The translations under genes and the position numbers were made by a program. A DNA stretch of 64,000 nt, taken from contig NZ_CP082944.1 of the NCBI RefSeq assembly GCF_019933155.2, forward strand, positions 4,528,001 through 4,592,000, written 5' to 3'. Positions 27,392 to 36,758 of this stretch are shown piece after piece. Under the pieces are notes generated by a model. That model searched no databases, was not told where the DNA came from, and saw only the letters and a program-made list of their open reading frames with translations. Numbering within the stretch: the first letter of the stretch is position 1; every line of letters starts with the position of its first letter. Source of the DNA: Metabacillus dongyingensis (GTDB lineage: Bacteria > Bacillota > Bacilli > Bacillales > Bacillaceae).

Positions 27392-27620
27392 TTATTCTTT
27401 TAATTTCTCCTCCTGAGAAAGAGCACTACAAGCTGTAAATTCTTCTAAAGCATGCATGGCAAACCTCGCGTTGGGATAAGTGATCGAGCCGCCACCAATC
27501 ACACCAATTTTGAGGGTTTCCATGGTTTCGTCGATGGTTGCCCCCGGCATTTAAGCAGCCTTCCATGTGATAGCAAATGCATTCATCGCAGCGGCTGACT
27601 ATTGATATGGCTAATCCCAT
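27392..27620 (-). pseudogene. Frameshifted AhpD/carboxymuconolactone decarboxylase fragment
   Basis: The first frame gives ALGLAISIVS-type sequence (GLAISIVSRCDECICYHMEG) with the CxxC-x3-H motif of AhpD-like proteins. After a run of five G (27542-27547 region) the other frame continues with ATIDETMETLKIGVIGGG and FAMHALEEFTAC. One extra G explains the shift. The N-terminal half of the family is missing, so this is a decayed fragment at the left edge of the GC-rich island. Confidence 0.75.
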
Positions 27621-27630
27621 AGTGGTGTCC

Positions 27631-28380
27631 TTACCCTAACTGGCGTTTAAATGCTTTACTGGCGAAGAAGTAAGCGATGACCATGATTCCGACGCACCAG
27701 GCAAGCGCGATCCAGATGCCGTTGCCAACAGACCCATCATACAAGAGGGCACGAATCGCATTCACGATTGAAGTCACGGGCTGGTTCTCAGCGAACGCAC
27801 GGACAATTTTAGGCATGGTTTCGGTGGGGACAAAGGCCGAACTGATAAACGGCAGGAAAATCAGCGGGTACGAGTAGGCTGTCGCCCCTTCCATAGACCT
27901 CGCTGTCAATCCGGGAATGACCGCCAGCCATGTCAGCGCCAGCGTAAACAGCCCGAGTATCCCGGCTACCGCGAGCCAATCCAGGATATCAGCGCTGGAA
28001 CGGAAGCCCATCAAGAGCGCGACGAGGATAACCACCACGATAGTAAGCGCATTGGAAACAAGCGAGGTCAACACGTGAGCCCACAATACCGACGAGCGTT
28101 TGATGGGCATGGTAATGAAACGCGCCATCAGCCCGCTCTTTACATCCGTAAACAGCCGGACGGAAGTGTAAGCGACGCCGGATGCGATAGCCATCAGCAA
28201 GATTCCCGGCAATAAATAATTGACGTAGTTGTCCGTGCCTGTCTCTATGGCGCCGCCAAATACGTAGACAAACAGCAGCAGCATCATAATCGGCGTAATC
28301 GCCACCGTGATAATCGTATCCGGGCTGCGCGTGATGTTGCGCATTAAACGCCCTAGTAATACCCCTGTTTTGCTTTTCAT
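27631..28380 (-). CDS. DrrB-like ABC-2 permease
   Basis: This 249-residue protein has six membrane helices. It has the ABC-2 features of daunorubicin-resistance-type exporters (YLLPGILLMAIASGVAYT, then MPIKRSSVLWAHV). It directly follows its ATPase gene (adjacent stop and start) in a padR-DUF1048-ATPase-permease operon. The DNA is markedly richer in G+C than the flanking chromosome (38 of 60 bases at 27961-28020), which suggests horizontal acquisition. The substrate is unknown, and a drug or lipid is likely. Confidence 0.88.
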   Translation of the reverse strand: MKSKTGVLLGRLMRNITRSPDTIITVAITPIMMLLLFVYVFGGAIETGTDNYVNYLLPGILLMAIASGVAYTSVRLFTDVKSGLMARFITMPIKRSSVLWAHVLTSLVSNALTIVVVILVALLMGFRSSADILDWLAVAGILGLFTLALTWLAVIPGLTARSMEGATAYSYPLIFLPFISSAFVPTETMPKIVRAFAENQPVTSIVNAIRALLYDGSVGNGIWIALAWCVGIMVIAYFFASKAFKRQLG

Positions 28381-29142
28381 TTACTTCTCCTCCTTTTTGC
28401 CGATGATCGCGAGGAAAATTTCCTCCAATGTCGGCTGCTTTTCGATGTACTCCACTTTCGCCGGCGGGAACATCTCTTTGAGTTCGTTAAGGGTACCGGT
28501 CGTGATGATTTTTCCGCCATGCAGGATGGCGATACGGTCCGCCAGTTGTTCGGCTTCCTCCAGGTACTGGGTCGTCAGCAAGATGGTCGTGCCGCCGCCG
28601 GCAAGCTCCTTGACGGTATCCCAGACTTCAATCCGCGCTTCGGGGTCAAGCCCTGTCGTCGGTTCGTCGAGAAAAATGACTGATGGCGTCCCGATCAGGC
28701 TCATGGCGATGTCAAGCCGGCGCTTCATCCCGCCGGAATATTGGTCCGCCCGGCGGTTGGCTGCATCGGTCAGGCTGAATCTTGCAAGCAGATTGTCGGC
28801 GACTTGAGCGGGATTGGAAACTCCCCGCAACTTGGCGATCATCATCAGGTTTTCCCGCCCGGTGAGCATGCCGTCTAAAGCTGCGAACTGCCCTGTCAGG
28901 CTGATGCTCTGGCGAACATGATCCGGTTGACGCTGGACGTCAAAGCCGCTAACACCTACTTCGCCGCCATCGGCCTTCATCAGCGTCGAGAGGATGTTGA
29001 CCGTCGTCGTCTTGCCCGCTCCATTTGAGCCCAGCAGTGCGAAAATTTCGCCGCGCCGCACCTCAAAATCCACCCCCTTTAAGACTTCCTTGTCTTTAAA
29101 GGATTTTTTTAACCCTTTTACAGAAATCGCTGCATTGCTCAT
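28381..29142 (-). CDS. DrrA-like ABC transporter ATPase
   Basis: This 253-residue protein has Walker A GSNGAGKTTTV, signature YSGGMKRRLDIAMSLIG, Walker B VIFLDEPTTGLDP and switch TTQYLEEAEQLADRI, typical of the DrrA drug-exporter group. It pairs with the adjacent permease. It is GC-rich like its neighbours. AAGGAGG lies upstream of the ATG. A promoter-like copy of the island control element is found in the 170-bp gap upstream (29209-29255). Confidence 0.92.
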   Translation of the reverse strand: MSNAAISVKGLKKSFKDKEVLKGVDFEVRRGEIFALLGSNGAGKTTTVNILSTLMKADGGEVGVSGFDVQRQPDHVRQSISLTGQFAALDGMLTGRENLMMIAKLRGVSNPAQVADNLLARFSLTDAANRRADQYSGGMKRRLDIAMSLIGTPSVIFLDEPTTGLDPEARIEVWDTVKELAGGGTTILLTTQYLEEAEQLADRIAILHGGKIITTGTLNELKEMFPPAKVEYIEKQPTLEEIFLAIIGKKEEK

Positions 29143-29208
29143 ACTTTTTTCCTCCTTATAATAAGCGCCTTGCGGAGCTAGATTGCCTATACTCTACTAT
29201 TTAGTCTG

Positions 29209-29255
29209 ACTGATAATCAGTATAACTTATTACTGGTTGAAAATATAACTGAATA
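29209..29255 (-). promoter_or_regulatory. Third copy of the island control element
   Basis: ATCAGTATAACTTATTACTG, followed by GAAAATATAACTGAATAACG, closely resembles the element upstream of padR at 30078-30120 and 30209-30251 (TTCAGTATAACTTAGTACTA). On the minus strand it contains TATACT, a good -10. It could give the ABC genes their own PadR-controlled start. Confidence 0.55.
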
Positions 29256-29312
29256 ACGAAGGTGGCAATTCACATTTGTAACCAGCTATTCAGTCGGTAT
29301 TATCTATTGAAT

Positions 29313-29654
29313 TTATTTTTTTCCCAATCGCTTCTTGATACTCTGATTCAAATCTTCACGATACTTGGCGACATAGGTTTTAGCGTTTGCCACTAGTTCG
29401 TCGGCAAAGGACGCCACGTCGTCCCCAGTGATTTCCAGCACTTGTCTGCCTTCTGCCGCACCGGCTTCGAACAACTCGATTAATTCATACTGTATGTGCA
29501 GCATATCCATCCCGCTGCCCGCTGAGAAATTCCACATGTAGTTTTGAATTTTCTTAAATACAAACTGGTAGTCCTCTGGCAGGGCTTCAACCCGTGCCAT
29601 CATCATTTTGTACTCTTTTTTATCACCAATCATTTTTTTGAACATTTCCATCAT
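29313..29654 (-). CDS. DUF1048 protein
   Basis: The product is 113 residues from the ATG at 29654, which has AAGGAGG nine bases upstream. An in-frame start at 29693 lacks one. The soluble helical fold matches DUF1048, a family regularly encoded beside PadR regulators and drug-type ABC transporters in Firmicutes. It sits between padR and the ATPase gene. Its exact role is unknown. Confidence 0.82.
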   Translation of the reverse strand: MMEMFKKMIGDKKEYKMMMARVEALPEDYQFVFKKIQNYMWNFSAGSGMDMLHIQYELIELFEAGAAEGRQVLEITGDDVASFADELVANAKTYVAKYREDLNQSIKKRLGKK

Positions 29655-29725
29655 GTTATTTTTCCTCCTTTTTAATAAAGCTGAACAAGACACTCCAAAA
29701 ATATCGTACGGAATATCTTATGAAG

Positions 29726-30046
29726 CTAGATTGACTTCAAGACGTTGATTTTTGATGATACAAAATCCCATTTTTTCCAAAAAAATTCAAGTTCCTGGCG
29801 GCCAGCCTCATTAAGTGAGTAAAACTTGCGGGGCGGCCCCATATCTGACGGTTTCTTTTCTACGTTCACCAGTTTTTTCTTTTCTAATCGCACGAGGATG
29901 GTGTAGACAGTCCCTTCCACGACTTCGGTAAACCCAAGCTGATTCAGGCGGCGGGTGATCTCGTAGCCATAGGTTTCATGGCGGCTGATGATTTCCAGCA
30001 CACAGCCTTCCAGCGAACCCTTCAGCATTTCAGTTAAATTTTCCAT
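29726..30046 (-). CDS. PadR-family repressor
   Basis: This 106-residue short PadR protein has a winged helix (YGYEITRRLNQLG, EGTVYTILVRLEKKKLV, GPPRKFYSLNEAGRQELE). GGAGG precedes the ATG. It heads an operon with DUF1048 and an ABC exporter, the classic layout in which PadR represses its own drug-exporter operon. The first 15 codons plus leader and promoter are duplicated immediately upstream. Confidence 0.9.
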   Translation of the reverse strand: MENLTEMLKGSLEGCVLEIISRHETYGYEITRRLNQLGFTEVVEGTVYTILVRLEKKKLVNVEKKPSDMGPPRKFYSLNEAGRQELEFFWKKWDFVSSKINVLKSI

Positions 30047-30266
30047 GTTCAGCGCCTCCTCTATTCTTTCCGACTTATATTCAGTATAACTTAGTACTAA
30101 AGAAAATTTTTACTGAATAGCTTTTGGGAAATCACGCCTTCCAGCGAACCCTTCAGCATTTCAGTTAAATTTCCCATGTTCAGGGCCTCCTCTATTTTGT
30201 CTGACTTATATTCAGTATAACTTAGTACTAAAGAAAATTTTTACTTAATAGCTTTTGGGAAATTAC
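30005..30266. repeat. 131-bp tandem duplication of padR 5' end and promoter
   Basis: Bases 30005-30135 and 30136-30266 are near-identical direct copies, offset 131 bp throughout. Each contains the first codons of padR, its ribosome binding site and the control element TTCAGTATAACTTAGTACTA. The distal copy is a truncated padR that runs into a short out-of-family peptide. Confidence 0.9.
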
Positions 30267-30294
30267 GCTATTAAGTATTGCTTATTACAAGTAC

Positions 30295-30323
30295 ATTGTA
30301 ACACCGAGTAGCAGGGGTGTCAA
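30295..30323 (-). promoter_or_regulatory. Near-consensus promoter upstream of padR operon
   Basis: On the minus strand TTGACA (30323-30318) and TACAAT (30300-30295) are 17 bp apart, the best sigma-A match in the region. Confidence 0.7.
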
Positions 30324-30383
30324 CTATTTTTCTTGAAATATTTTTGCAACTTCACTATTCAGTGGTGTTGGTATCCAGTGTGA

Positions 30384-30426
30384 CCTACTACAGGTATATC
30401 GTAACACGTAGTAGGTTGACAGTCAA
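30384..30426 (-). promoter_or_regulatory. Second upstream promoter with operator palindrome
   Basis: On the minus strand TTGACT (30426-30421) and TACGAT (30403-30398) are 17 bp apart. The inverted repeat CCTACTAC (30384-30391) and GTAGTAGG (30408-30415) brackets the -10, as expected for a PadR-type operator. It appears to be a diverged copy of the promoter at 30295. Confidence 0.65.
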
Positions 30427-30505
30427 CTGGCTTTTCTAAATATTTTTAAAACCAGCTATCCCCATTGGATACAGCCGATTTTCATTATGGAGCTTTTACT
30501 TCCTC

Positions 30506-30634
30506 CTATGCTTCTTTCAAAATGATTACACCGCGGATTATTCCCCTCCAGCAGCTGTATATGTAGGTTCCCGGTTTCTCTGGTGTGAAAACGATGAGGT
30601 TTTATCCTACTTTCAGTGACCAATTCCTTCCGAA
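30506..30634 (-). pseudogene. Cupredoxin C-terminal fragment
   Basis: The minus strand reads SLKVG, stop, NLIVFTPEKPGTYIYSCWRG and IIRGVIILKEA before a TAG. FTPxKPGTYxYSCW is the copper-site region of cupredoxin-domain proteins. A nonsense codon interrupts it and no N-terminus is present, so it is a decayed gene at the right edge of the island. Confidence 0.65.
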
Positions 30635-30698
30635 TTAAACTTTCAAGTTTTTATTAAACTGTCTTATGTTTACAATGATTGATGTGTAATTTACAACA

Positions 30699-30734
30699 AA
30701 ATAAAAAGAGCACCTAGTCATTAGTTAGGTACTC
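30699..30734 (-). terminator. Minus-strand terminator downstream of ssrA
   Basis: On the minus strand GAGTACCTA and TAGGTGCTC pair around nine bases, followed by TTTTTATTTT. It lies about 130 bp beyond the tmRNA 3' end. The sequence between holds no gene. Confidence 0.65.
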
Positions 30735-30861
30735 AATGTTAATTAGTTAAATTAAAGTAATTTAAAGAATATTTTTGCCGAAAGTTTTAAGTATATCTTT
30801 ACCTATCCGGCAGTATTATGGGTAAAAATCACACATTGTTATTTTTTCACCAAAATATGTA

Positions 30862-31225
30862 TGGTGGAGACGGTGGGAGTCGAACCCACGTCCAGAAACA
30901 TCGCCACTAAAGCGTCTACGAGTGTAGTTGATATATTCGCAGTTCGCTAACTCTTATGCCTATCAACGGGCGTCGGAGCAGCTAGTCTGATTGGTCTCTT
31001 CCTTTATCCCCAGACGGAGGCATCAGGCGTAGCCCACTTAGAGTGAGTCCCTTACCCTACCACATGGGCGATGGAGGGAGGAACCGCTATAGTCTGTTAT
31101 TAAGCAGCTAAAGCGAAGTTGTTGTTAGATTTGCCAGTTATTATTGGCGTGACGTTTTAACGAGGACGATCCCCTCGACTCGCAACTAAAGCTCGAACTA
31201 TCCCTGTCGAATCCGTAACGTCCCC
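30862..31225 (-). ncRNA. ssrA: Transfer-messenger RNA
   Basis: The 5' end GGGGACGTTACGGATTCGAC and the 3' end GGTTCGACTCCCACCGTCTC with encoded CCA form the tRNA-Ala-like domain. An internal frame (31138-31100) encodes a proteolysis tag ending TGKSNNNFALAA before TAA. With SmpB it rescues stalled ribosomes. The length of 364 nt is normal. smpB lies just upstream on the same strand. Confidence 0.95.
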
Positions 31226-31349
31226 ATGATTGTAAGATCGGCATGGAAGTTAATCCAGCTTCACTATGGGAAGTCCCTTAAAGGGAAACGGAAACGCTCA
31301 TGAAAGATCAGAGCGGATATGAAATTGTGCTGTTTGTCTTACAAGTTCT

Positions 31350-31377
31350 ATTATATCAGATAGGAACAAGAAATCAA
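31350..31377 (-). promoter_or_regulatory. Promoter of ssrA
   Basis: On the minus strand TTGATT (31377-31372) and TATAAT (31355-31350) have a 16-bp spacer and an extended TGA in front of the -10. It would give a leader of about 118 nt to be removed by RNase P. A weaker pair (TGGATT, TACAAT at 31234-31229) would start near the mature 5' end. Confidence 0.6.
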
Positions 31378-31394
31378 TTGTAAGTTATTGTCAA

Positions 31395-31865
31395 TCAGTA
31401 GTCCTTCTGACGGTCGCGGAAAGCTCGTTCCACTTCGCGTTTCGCTTCTTTTTTCTTCAAGTCTTCACGTTTGTCATATTTCTTTTTACCCTTGCCTAAG
31501 CCAAGCAAAACCTTAGCAAAACCGTTTTTCAGGTAAACTTTCAAGGGAACAAGCGCATAGCCCTCTTCTTTTGTAAGTCCGATCAGCTTGCTGATTTCTT
31601 TGCGGTGAAGCAATAGCTTTCTTGTTCTAAGGGGCTCATGATTATAGCGGTTGCCTTGTTCGTATGGCGAGATATGCATGTTATGAAGGAAAACCTCTCC
31701 CTGCTGCACTCTTGCGAAAGCGTCCTTTAAGTTAACGCGTCCAGCACGTATGGCTTTAATTTCCGTCCCCTGCAAAACAATGCCTGTTTCATACGTTTCT
31801 TCAATCGAATAGTCATGATTTGCTTTTTTATTTTGAGCAACGACTTTTCCAGATCCTTTAGGCAT
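31395..31865 (-). CDS. smpB: SsrA-binding protein SmpB
   Basis: This 156-residue RNA-binding protein escorts tmRNA to stalled ribosomes. Family landmarks are [39 protein letters not shown] and the basic tail [20 protein letters not shown]. Length matches B. subtilis. AAGGGGATG precedes the ATG. It lies between rnr and ssrA, the usual Bacillus order, and all three serve RNA and protein quality control. Confidence 0.97.
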   Translation of the reverse strand: MPKGSGKVVAQNKKANHDYSIEETYETGIVLQGTEIKAIRAGRVNLKDAFARVQQGEVFLHNMHISPYEQGNRYNHEPLRTRKLLLHRKEISKLIGLTKEEGYALVPLKVYLKNGFAKVLLGLGKGKKKYDKREDLKKKEAKREVERAFRDRQKDY

Positions 31866-31965
31866 GCTGCATCCCCTTTCTCTCTCTATAACGATAGGCT
31901 ATATTTTAACAAAATATGAATGGAAAAGGAAGCCCAGAGAGGCTCCCATCCTAAATGTTTTCTAT

Positions 31966-34350
31966 TTAACGTTTTTTCTTTTTTACTTTTCGTTTACTTG
32001 CAGGAGCATTTTGAAACGATTTTTTCTTCTTTTTCTTTTTATTCGGATTTTGATTGCTCCAGCCATCATCAATACTGCCGCTTCGCTCTGCAGGTTTCTT
32101 GCCTTCATCTGATGATTTTCTTCTGCCTCTGCCCTCTTTAGCACCGCTTCTTTTGCCGCGGTCTCCTTTGATTACTTTAGGAGCATCACTTGGCTGGCGG
32201 CGTCTTGTCCCTTTCATGCCGACAATTTCGAAATCTACAGCACGTTCATCTTTGTTTACATTCACAACGCGTACTGTAATCTCATCACCGATGCGGTAGA
32301 CGTTACCTGTCCGTTCGCCGATCATCGCATAATTCCGCTCATCATAACGGTAATAGTCGTCGGTCAGATAGCTGACGTGAACAAGACCTTCGATTGTATT
32401 AGGAAGCTCAACGAACATTCCAAAGTTCGTTACTGAGCTGATAATCCCGTCATATTCTTCCCCGACTTTATCAAGCATGTATTCCGTTTTCTTCAGGTCA
32501 TCTGTTTCACGCTCAGCATCAACTGCCCGGCGTTCCATATTCGATGATTGATCCGCGATCATGTCCATTTTTTCTGCCCATTTTGTTTTTGTTGCTTCAT
32601 CCACCTTGCCTTCAATTAAGTAGGTGCGGATTAAGCGATGGACAATTAAATCCGGATAACGGCGGATCGGTGATGTGAAATGAGTATAGAACTCCGTTGA
32701 AAGACCAAAATGCCCCAGACTTTCCGGATCATATTTAGCCTGCTTCATCGATCTCAGCATGACAGTGGATATAACCATTTCCTCAGGCTGTCCCGCTACA
32801 TCATCTAAAATATCCTGTAGGGCACGAGGGTGAATTGTGTTTGCTGTTCCTTTTACGGCGTATCCAAAGTTCGTTACAAATTCCAGGAATCGCTGCAGTT
32901 TTTCTGCATTAGGTTCTTCATGTATGCGGTAAATAAACGGCACATTCATCCAATGGAAATGCTCTGCGACTGTTTCGTTTGCAAGCAGCATGAATTCTTC
33001 AATCAAACGTTCAGCAACAGTGCGTTCACGTATGACAACATCATGAGGCTTTCCTTCTTTATCAACCAGCACTTTTGCTTCTTTAAAATCAAAGTCAATT
33101 GCCCCGCGGGTCATCCTTTTATTCCGGAGTATTTGCGCAAGCTTTTCCATCCTTTGAAACATTGGTACTAGCGATTCATATTTCTCAAGCAGTTCTGGCT
33201 TTTGATCAACCAGTATTTCCTTTACATCAGAATATGTCATGCGCTCTGTCGTTTTGATTACGCTCTGGAAAATTTCGTGCTTTACAACTTCCCCTTGACT
33301 GTTGATTTCCATCTCACAAGAGAGCGTCAGGCGATCCACCTTTGGATTAAGGGAACAAATGCCATTTGATAAACGGTGCGGAATCATCGGAATAACGCGG
33401 TCAACTAAATAAACGCTCGTTGCGCGCTCTAATGCTTCCTTATCAATTGGAGAGTTCTCTGTTACATAGTGACTGACATCCGCGATATGAACTCCTAATT
33501 TGTAATTTCCATTTTCAAGCTCTGTAACGGTAACTGCATCATCCAGATCTTTTGCATCCGCACCGTCAATTGTGACAATGACCTCATTGCGAAGATCCCT
33601 GCGGCCCTTGATATCTTCTTCACTGATTGTTTCAGGAACATCATTGGCCTGTTCTAATACTTCTACCGGGAAAGCCTGCGGAAGACCATGCTTATGAATA
33701 ACAGATAGAATATCAACGCCTGGATCGTTTTTATGTCCAAGAATCGCAATGACTTCTCCTTCTGCACTCATTCTTCCTTCTGGGTATGTTGTCAGGTGAA
33801 CAACCACTTTGTGTCCTTCAATTGCTCCATTTGAAGCTTTTTTAGGGATGAAAATATCATTTGGAATCTTTTTATCATCGGGGATGACAAAACCAAAGTT
33901 TTTACTCTCTGTATAAGTTCCGACAACCTCTTTCAGACCGCGCTCTACAATGCGGATTACTGTGCCTTCCTGTCTGCTCCCGCTCGATTCGGTGCTGACT
34001 CTGACCAGGACAGTATCCCCGTGCATGGCGTTATTTAGCTCACTCGGCGGAATAAACACATCTCCTTGATTTGGATCCTCTGTAATAACAAATGCAAATC
34101 CTTTAGCATGTCCGCTGACTTTTCCTCGAATTAAATTCATTCGTTCCGGCAAGCCGTAGCGGTTGCTTCTTGTGCGCACAATCAGACCTTGTTCCTCCAT
34201 CATCACAAGAGCTTTTACAAACTCCTTGAATTCAGAAGAATCCTCAATTCCAAACGCTTCTTCAAGCTCCTGAACGGTTAAAGGCTTGTATGCTTCTTCT
34301 TTCATAAAAGAAAGCAGTTTATCAATATGTATCTTCATATTATTATCCAT
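31966..34350 (-). CDS. rnr: Ribonuclease R
   Basis: This 794-residue 3'-5' exoribonuclease degrades structured RNA and assists trans-translation. In order it has an N-terminal winged helix, two cold-shock domains ([27 protein letters not shown]), the RNB catalytic domain with [14 protein letters not shown], a C-terminal S1 domain ([18 protein letters not shown]) and a Lys-rich tail. The ATG at 34350 is chosen because AAAGGAGGG is six bases upstream. The ATG-like start ten codons earlier would overlap the upstream gene. It lies in the secG-est-rnr-smpB cluster. Confidence 0.96.
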   Translation of the reverse strand: MDNNMKIHIDKLLSFMKEEAYKPLTVQELEEAFGIEDSSEFKEFVKALVMMEEQGLIVRTRSNRYGLPERMNLIRGKVSGHAKGFAFVITEDPNQGDVFIPPSELNNAMHGDTVLVRVSTESSGSRQEGTVIRIVERGLKEVVGTYTESKNFGFVIPDDKKIPNDIFIPKKASNGAIEGHKVVVHLTTYPEGRMSAEGEVIAILGHKNDPGVDILSVIHKHGLPQAFPVEVLEQANDVPETISEEDIKGRRDLRNEVIVTIDGADAKDLDDAVTVTELENGNYKLGVHIADVSHYVTENSPIDKEALERATSVYLVDRVIPMIPHRLSNGICSLNPKVDRLTLSCEMEINSQGEVVKHEIFQSVIKTTERMTYSDVKEILVDQKPELLEKYESLVPMFQRMEKLAQILRNKRMTRGAIDFDFKEAKVLVDKEGKPHDVVIRERTVAERLIEEFMLLANETVAEHFHWMNVPFIYRIHEEPNAEKLQRFLEFVTNFGYAVKGTANTIHPRALQDILDDVAGQPEEMVISTVMLRSMKQAKYDPESLGHFGLSTEFYTHFTSPIRRYPDLIVHRLIRTYLIEGKVDEATKTKWAEKMDMIADQSSNMERRAVDAERETDDLKKTEYMLDKVGEEYDGIISSVTNFGMFVELPNTIEGLVHVSYLTDDYYRYDERNYAMIGERTGNVYRIGDEITVRVVNVNKDERAVDFEIVGMKGTRRRQPSDAPKVIKGDRGKRSGAKEGRGRRKSSDEGKKPAERSGSIDDGWSNQNPNKKKKKKKSFQNAPASKRKVKKKKR

Positions 34351-34370
34351 TTGCGTCCCTCCTTTTGGGA

Positions 34371-35114
34371 TTATTGCCAATCAAGACTTTCTAAAAACTC
34401 ATGCACATCTGCATGGAGCTGATCGCGCTCTTTATCCAGTGTGATGACATGTCCTGATTCTTCGTACCATTTTAAATACTTGTTATTAGATTCTACTTCG
34501 TTATAAATAATATTTGCACTATCTGTATTAATCATGTGGTCATGTCTTGCTTGAGCGACAAATGCCGGCGAATAAACCATATCCACATTATTTCTTACAT
34601 CTGCAATCAGTTCCTGAAGAGCCCTAAGAGTATTCATTGGCGTTTTTTCAAATTGTTTCATTTCCTCTTCGATTTCTGCTTCTGATTTTCCTTCGAATTT
34701 CTTAAAGTTGCGGGCATACTCTAAAATCCCCTTGTACATCACATCTTCACTCTTGATATACATAGGGGCACACATCGGAACAATACCCTTTACAGGTACA
34801 GTGTAACCCAATTTGACAGAAAACACACCGCCAAGGGATAAACCGGCAACCGCGATCGATTTATGCCCGCGCTCTTTCAGCAGATTATAGCCGTCCATCA
34901 CGTCCTTCCACCAATCTTCAGGACCAGTGTGAACAAGCTCTTCAGGCGGTACACCATGGCCTTTGTATTGAGGGGCGTGACAAGTATACCCTCTCTCATT
35001 CAAATAGCGTCCAAGCATCCTTACGTCAGCTGTGTTGCCCGTAAAACCGTGCAGAAGCAGGACGGCACGGTCTCCGCCTTCAAATGTAAATGGTTTTGGC
35101 CATACTCTCTTCAT
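34371..35114 (-). CDS. est: Carboxylesterase (Est/YvaK type)
   Basis: This 247-residue alpha/beta hydrolase has the oxyanion region LLHGFTGN, nucleophile elbow GLSLGG (Ser near 94) and a catalytic His near the C-terminus in ESGHVITLD. It corresponds to Bacillus YvaK and Geobacillus Est30, which cleave short-chain esters. AAGGAG precedes the ATG. It is 20 bp upstream of rnr and probably cotranscribed. Confidence 0.92.
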   Translation of the reverse strand: MKRVWPKPFTFEGGDRAVLLLHGFTGNTADVRMLGRYLNERGYTCHAPQYKGHGVPPEELVHTGPEDWWKDVMDGYNLLKERGHKSIAVAGLSLGGVFSVKLGYTVPVKGIVPMCAPMYIKSEDVMYKGILEYARNFKKFEGKSEAEIEEEMKQFEKTPMNTLRALQELIADVRNNVDMVYSPAFVAQARHDHMINTDSANIIYNEVESNNKYLKWYEESGHVITLDKERDQLHADVHEFLESLDWQ

Positions 35115-35176
35115 TTTAAAAACTCCTTTTATGTAAGTATCTTTTTATAATGTTCCATCATCTGTTTCTATTTAAA

Positions 35177-35186
35177 CAAACGTTTG
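35177..35186. promoter_or_regulatory. Small perfect palindrome upstream of est
   Basis: CAAACGTTTG lies in the 170-bp gap between secG and est, about 60 bp before the est start. It may be a repressor site, but no regulator can be assigned. Confidence 0.3.
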
Positions 35187-35238
35187 ATTAAAGGGCAAAA
35201 ATGTTGAATCATTAAGGGATTCTGGATAAATGACAAAA

Positions 35239-35264
35239 GGGAGTCTGATAAGAATCAGACCCCC
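35239..35264 (-). terminator. Terminator of secG
   Basis: On the minus strand GGGGGTCTGAT and ATCAGACTCCC pair around TCTT, followed by TTTTGTC. Confidence 0.7.
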
Positions 35265-35283
35265 ATTCGATCAATGTCATGTA

Positions 35284-35517
35284 TTAAAATCCAGCGTACG
35301 AAACCGCAATCGTCAGTATAAAAAAGAGAACTGATAACACGACTGTCGCACGATGAAGCACCAAATCCATTCCGCGTGCTTTTTGTTTCCCGAAAAGCTG
35401 TTCAGCTCCTCCGGAGATAGCACCTGATAAACCAGCACTTTTCCCTGACTGAAGTAAAACAACAGTAATAAGAGCAATACTTACAATTACAAGTAATGTG
35501 ATTAATAAAATGTGCAT
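35284..35517 (-). CDS. secG: Preprotein translocase subunit SecG
   Basis: This 77-residue inner-membrane protein has two helices ([20 protein letters not shown] and [14 protein letters not shown]) joined by the conserved loop [20 protein letters not shown]. It assists SecYE-mediated export. The ATG at 35517 is chosen because AGGAGGT is seven bases upstream. The in-frame GTG at 35526 lies inside that site. Confidence 0.95.
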   Translation of the reverse strand: MHILLITLLVIVSIALITVVLLQSGKSAGLSGAISGGAEQLFGKQKARGMDLVLHRATVVLSVLFFILTIAVSYAGF

Positions 35518-35699
35518 GGACGACACCTCCTAAAACCCGGTTAGCATTATTTTCAATTTACCATATTGAAAGCCAAATGTCACTATCATTCGAATGTATG
35601 TCCCATCTTTATTCTTAGCCTCACGAAACAATTCTTTTGAGGGAAAAGCTTCTTATATGATATGCTACTTAGATAGTTTGGCAGAAAGAAGGGAAAACC

Positions 35700-36629
35700 T
35701 TGAAGAACACGCGCATCTATCTTATCTTGATCGGTGTTATGCTCATATGGGGACTTAACGTGCCTTTACTCAAAATCATTGTTGAAAGCTTTATGCCTGT
35801 TACGGTAACAGCCGTACGAATTTTTACTGCAAGTATTTGTGTACTCATTATCTTATCCTTTTTAAAACTTCTTCGCAAACCGACTGCCAAGGAAACGATG
35901 TATATTGCAGGCGGCGGCCTGCTGAACGTTGTGTGCCATCACTATTTCCTTTCAGTAGGACTGACAATGACCACTTCTACAAATGGAGGCTTGATACTTG
36001 GCCTTGGTCCTATGCTTACAGCCATCTTATCCATTCTCTTTCTGAATCAAAGACTGACAGTCATACGATTTACAGGTTTTGTGCTGGGACTGACTGGAGT
36101 AGGATTTACCATTTTAGCAGGAAGCAAAGGCATCAGCAGCATGAATACGGGAGATATCTATATCTTCATATCTATTTTCACACAGGCCTGCAGCTTCATT
36201 ATTATTAAAAAAGCGTGCCGGACACTTGATCCTCGCTTAATGACAGGCTATATGCTTTTCTTCGGCTCAATGATCCTATTTGTCATCAGTTTGTTTACTG
36301 AACCTGAAGGAATAAAGAGCCTCTTTCATGGTACACCTGCTGTATGGGGAGTCTTTTTCGCATCAGCCATTCTCGCAACCGCGATCGGGCATATGACATA
36401 TAATTTTGCAATTGGAATGGTCGGTCCTGCAGAAACATCCATCTTTATGAATCTGAGCACATTTTTTGCTCTCGCAGGATCTGCTCTTATTTTAAAAGAA
36501 GCCATTTTGCCTTCTCACTTAGTCGGACTTTGCTTCATTGTTACTGGCGTCATCTTGGGGTCAGGAGCCTATGAAGAATTCAGGTATCGTCATAAACTCA
36601 ACAAACATGAAGCTTCGTCTTCTGGTTAA
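35700..36629 (+). CDS. EamA-family (DMT) transporter
   Basis: This 309-residue protein has ten membrane helices in two EamA repeats (first begins WGLNVPLLKIIVESF, second begins GDIYIFISIFTQACSF). DMT carriers move amino acids, sugars or metabolites, usually outward. The substrate is not predictable. YvbV of B. subtilis in the same region is a possible counterpart. The start is TTG with GAAGGGA upstream. It is divergent from secG. Confidence 0.88.
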   Translation: MKNTRIYLILIGVMLIWGLNVPLLKIIVESFMPVTVTAVRIFTASICVLIILSFLKLLRKPTAKETMYIAGGGLLNVVCHHYFLSVGLTMTTSTNGGLILGLGPMLTAILSILFLNQRLTVIRFTGFVLGLTGVGFTILAGSKGISSMNTGDIYIFISIFTQACSFIIIKKACRTLDPRLMTGYMLFFGSMILFVISLFTEPEGIKSLFHGTPAVWGVFFASAILATAIGHMTYNFAIGMVGPAETSIFMNLSTFFALAGSALILKEAILPSHLVGLCFIVTGVILGSGAYEEFRYRHKLNKHEASSSG

Positions 36630-36661
36630 ACAGCGTCTTTTTTTTAGGATGCTGTTTTTTT
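36629..36661 (+). terminator. Terminator of the EamA gene
   Basis: AACAGCGTC and GATGCTGTT pair with one G-U, followed by seven T. Confidence 0.75.
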
Positions 36662-36758
36662 ATTGGATGGATATGAGAATTGCCGCTGAAAAATTGGATT
36701 TTGGAGATTTGCGGTATTTTTATGCTCATTTTATGATGTGATAAAGGAGGTATCATAA

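Noticed and set aside
28307..28807. 166-codon plus-strand frame
   Set aside because: It lies opposite the GC-rich ABC transporter genes, which have clear motifs. Long antisense frames are expected in GC-rich DNA.
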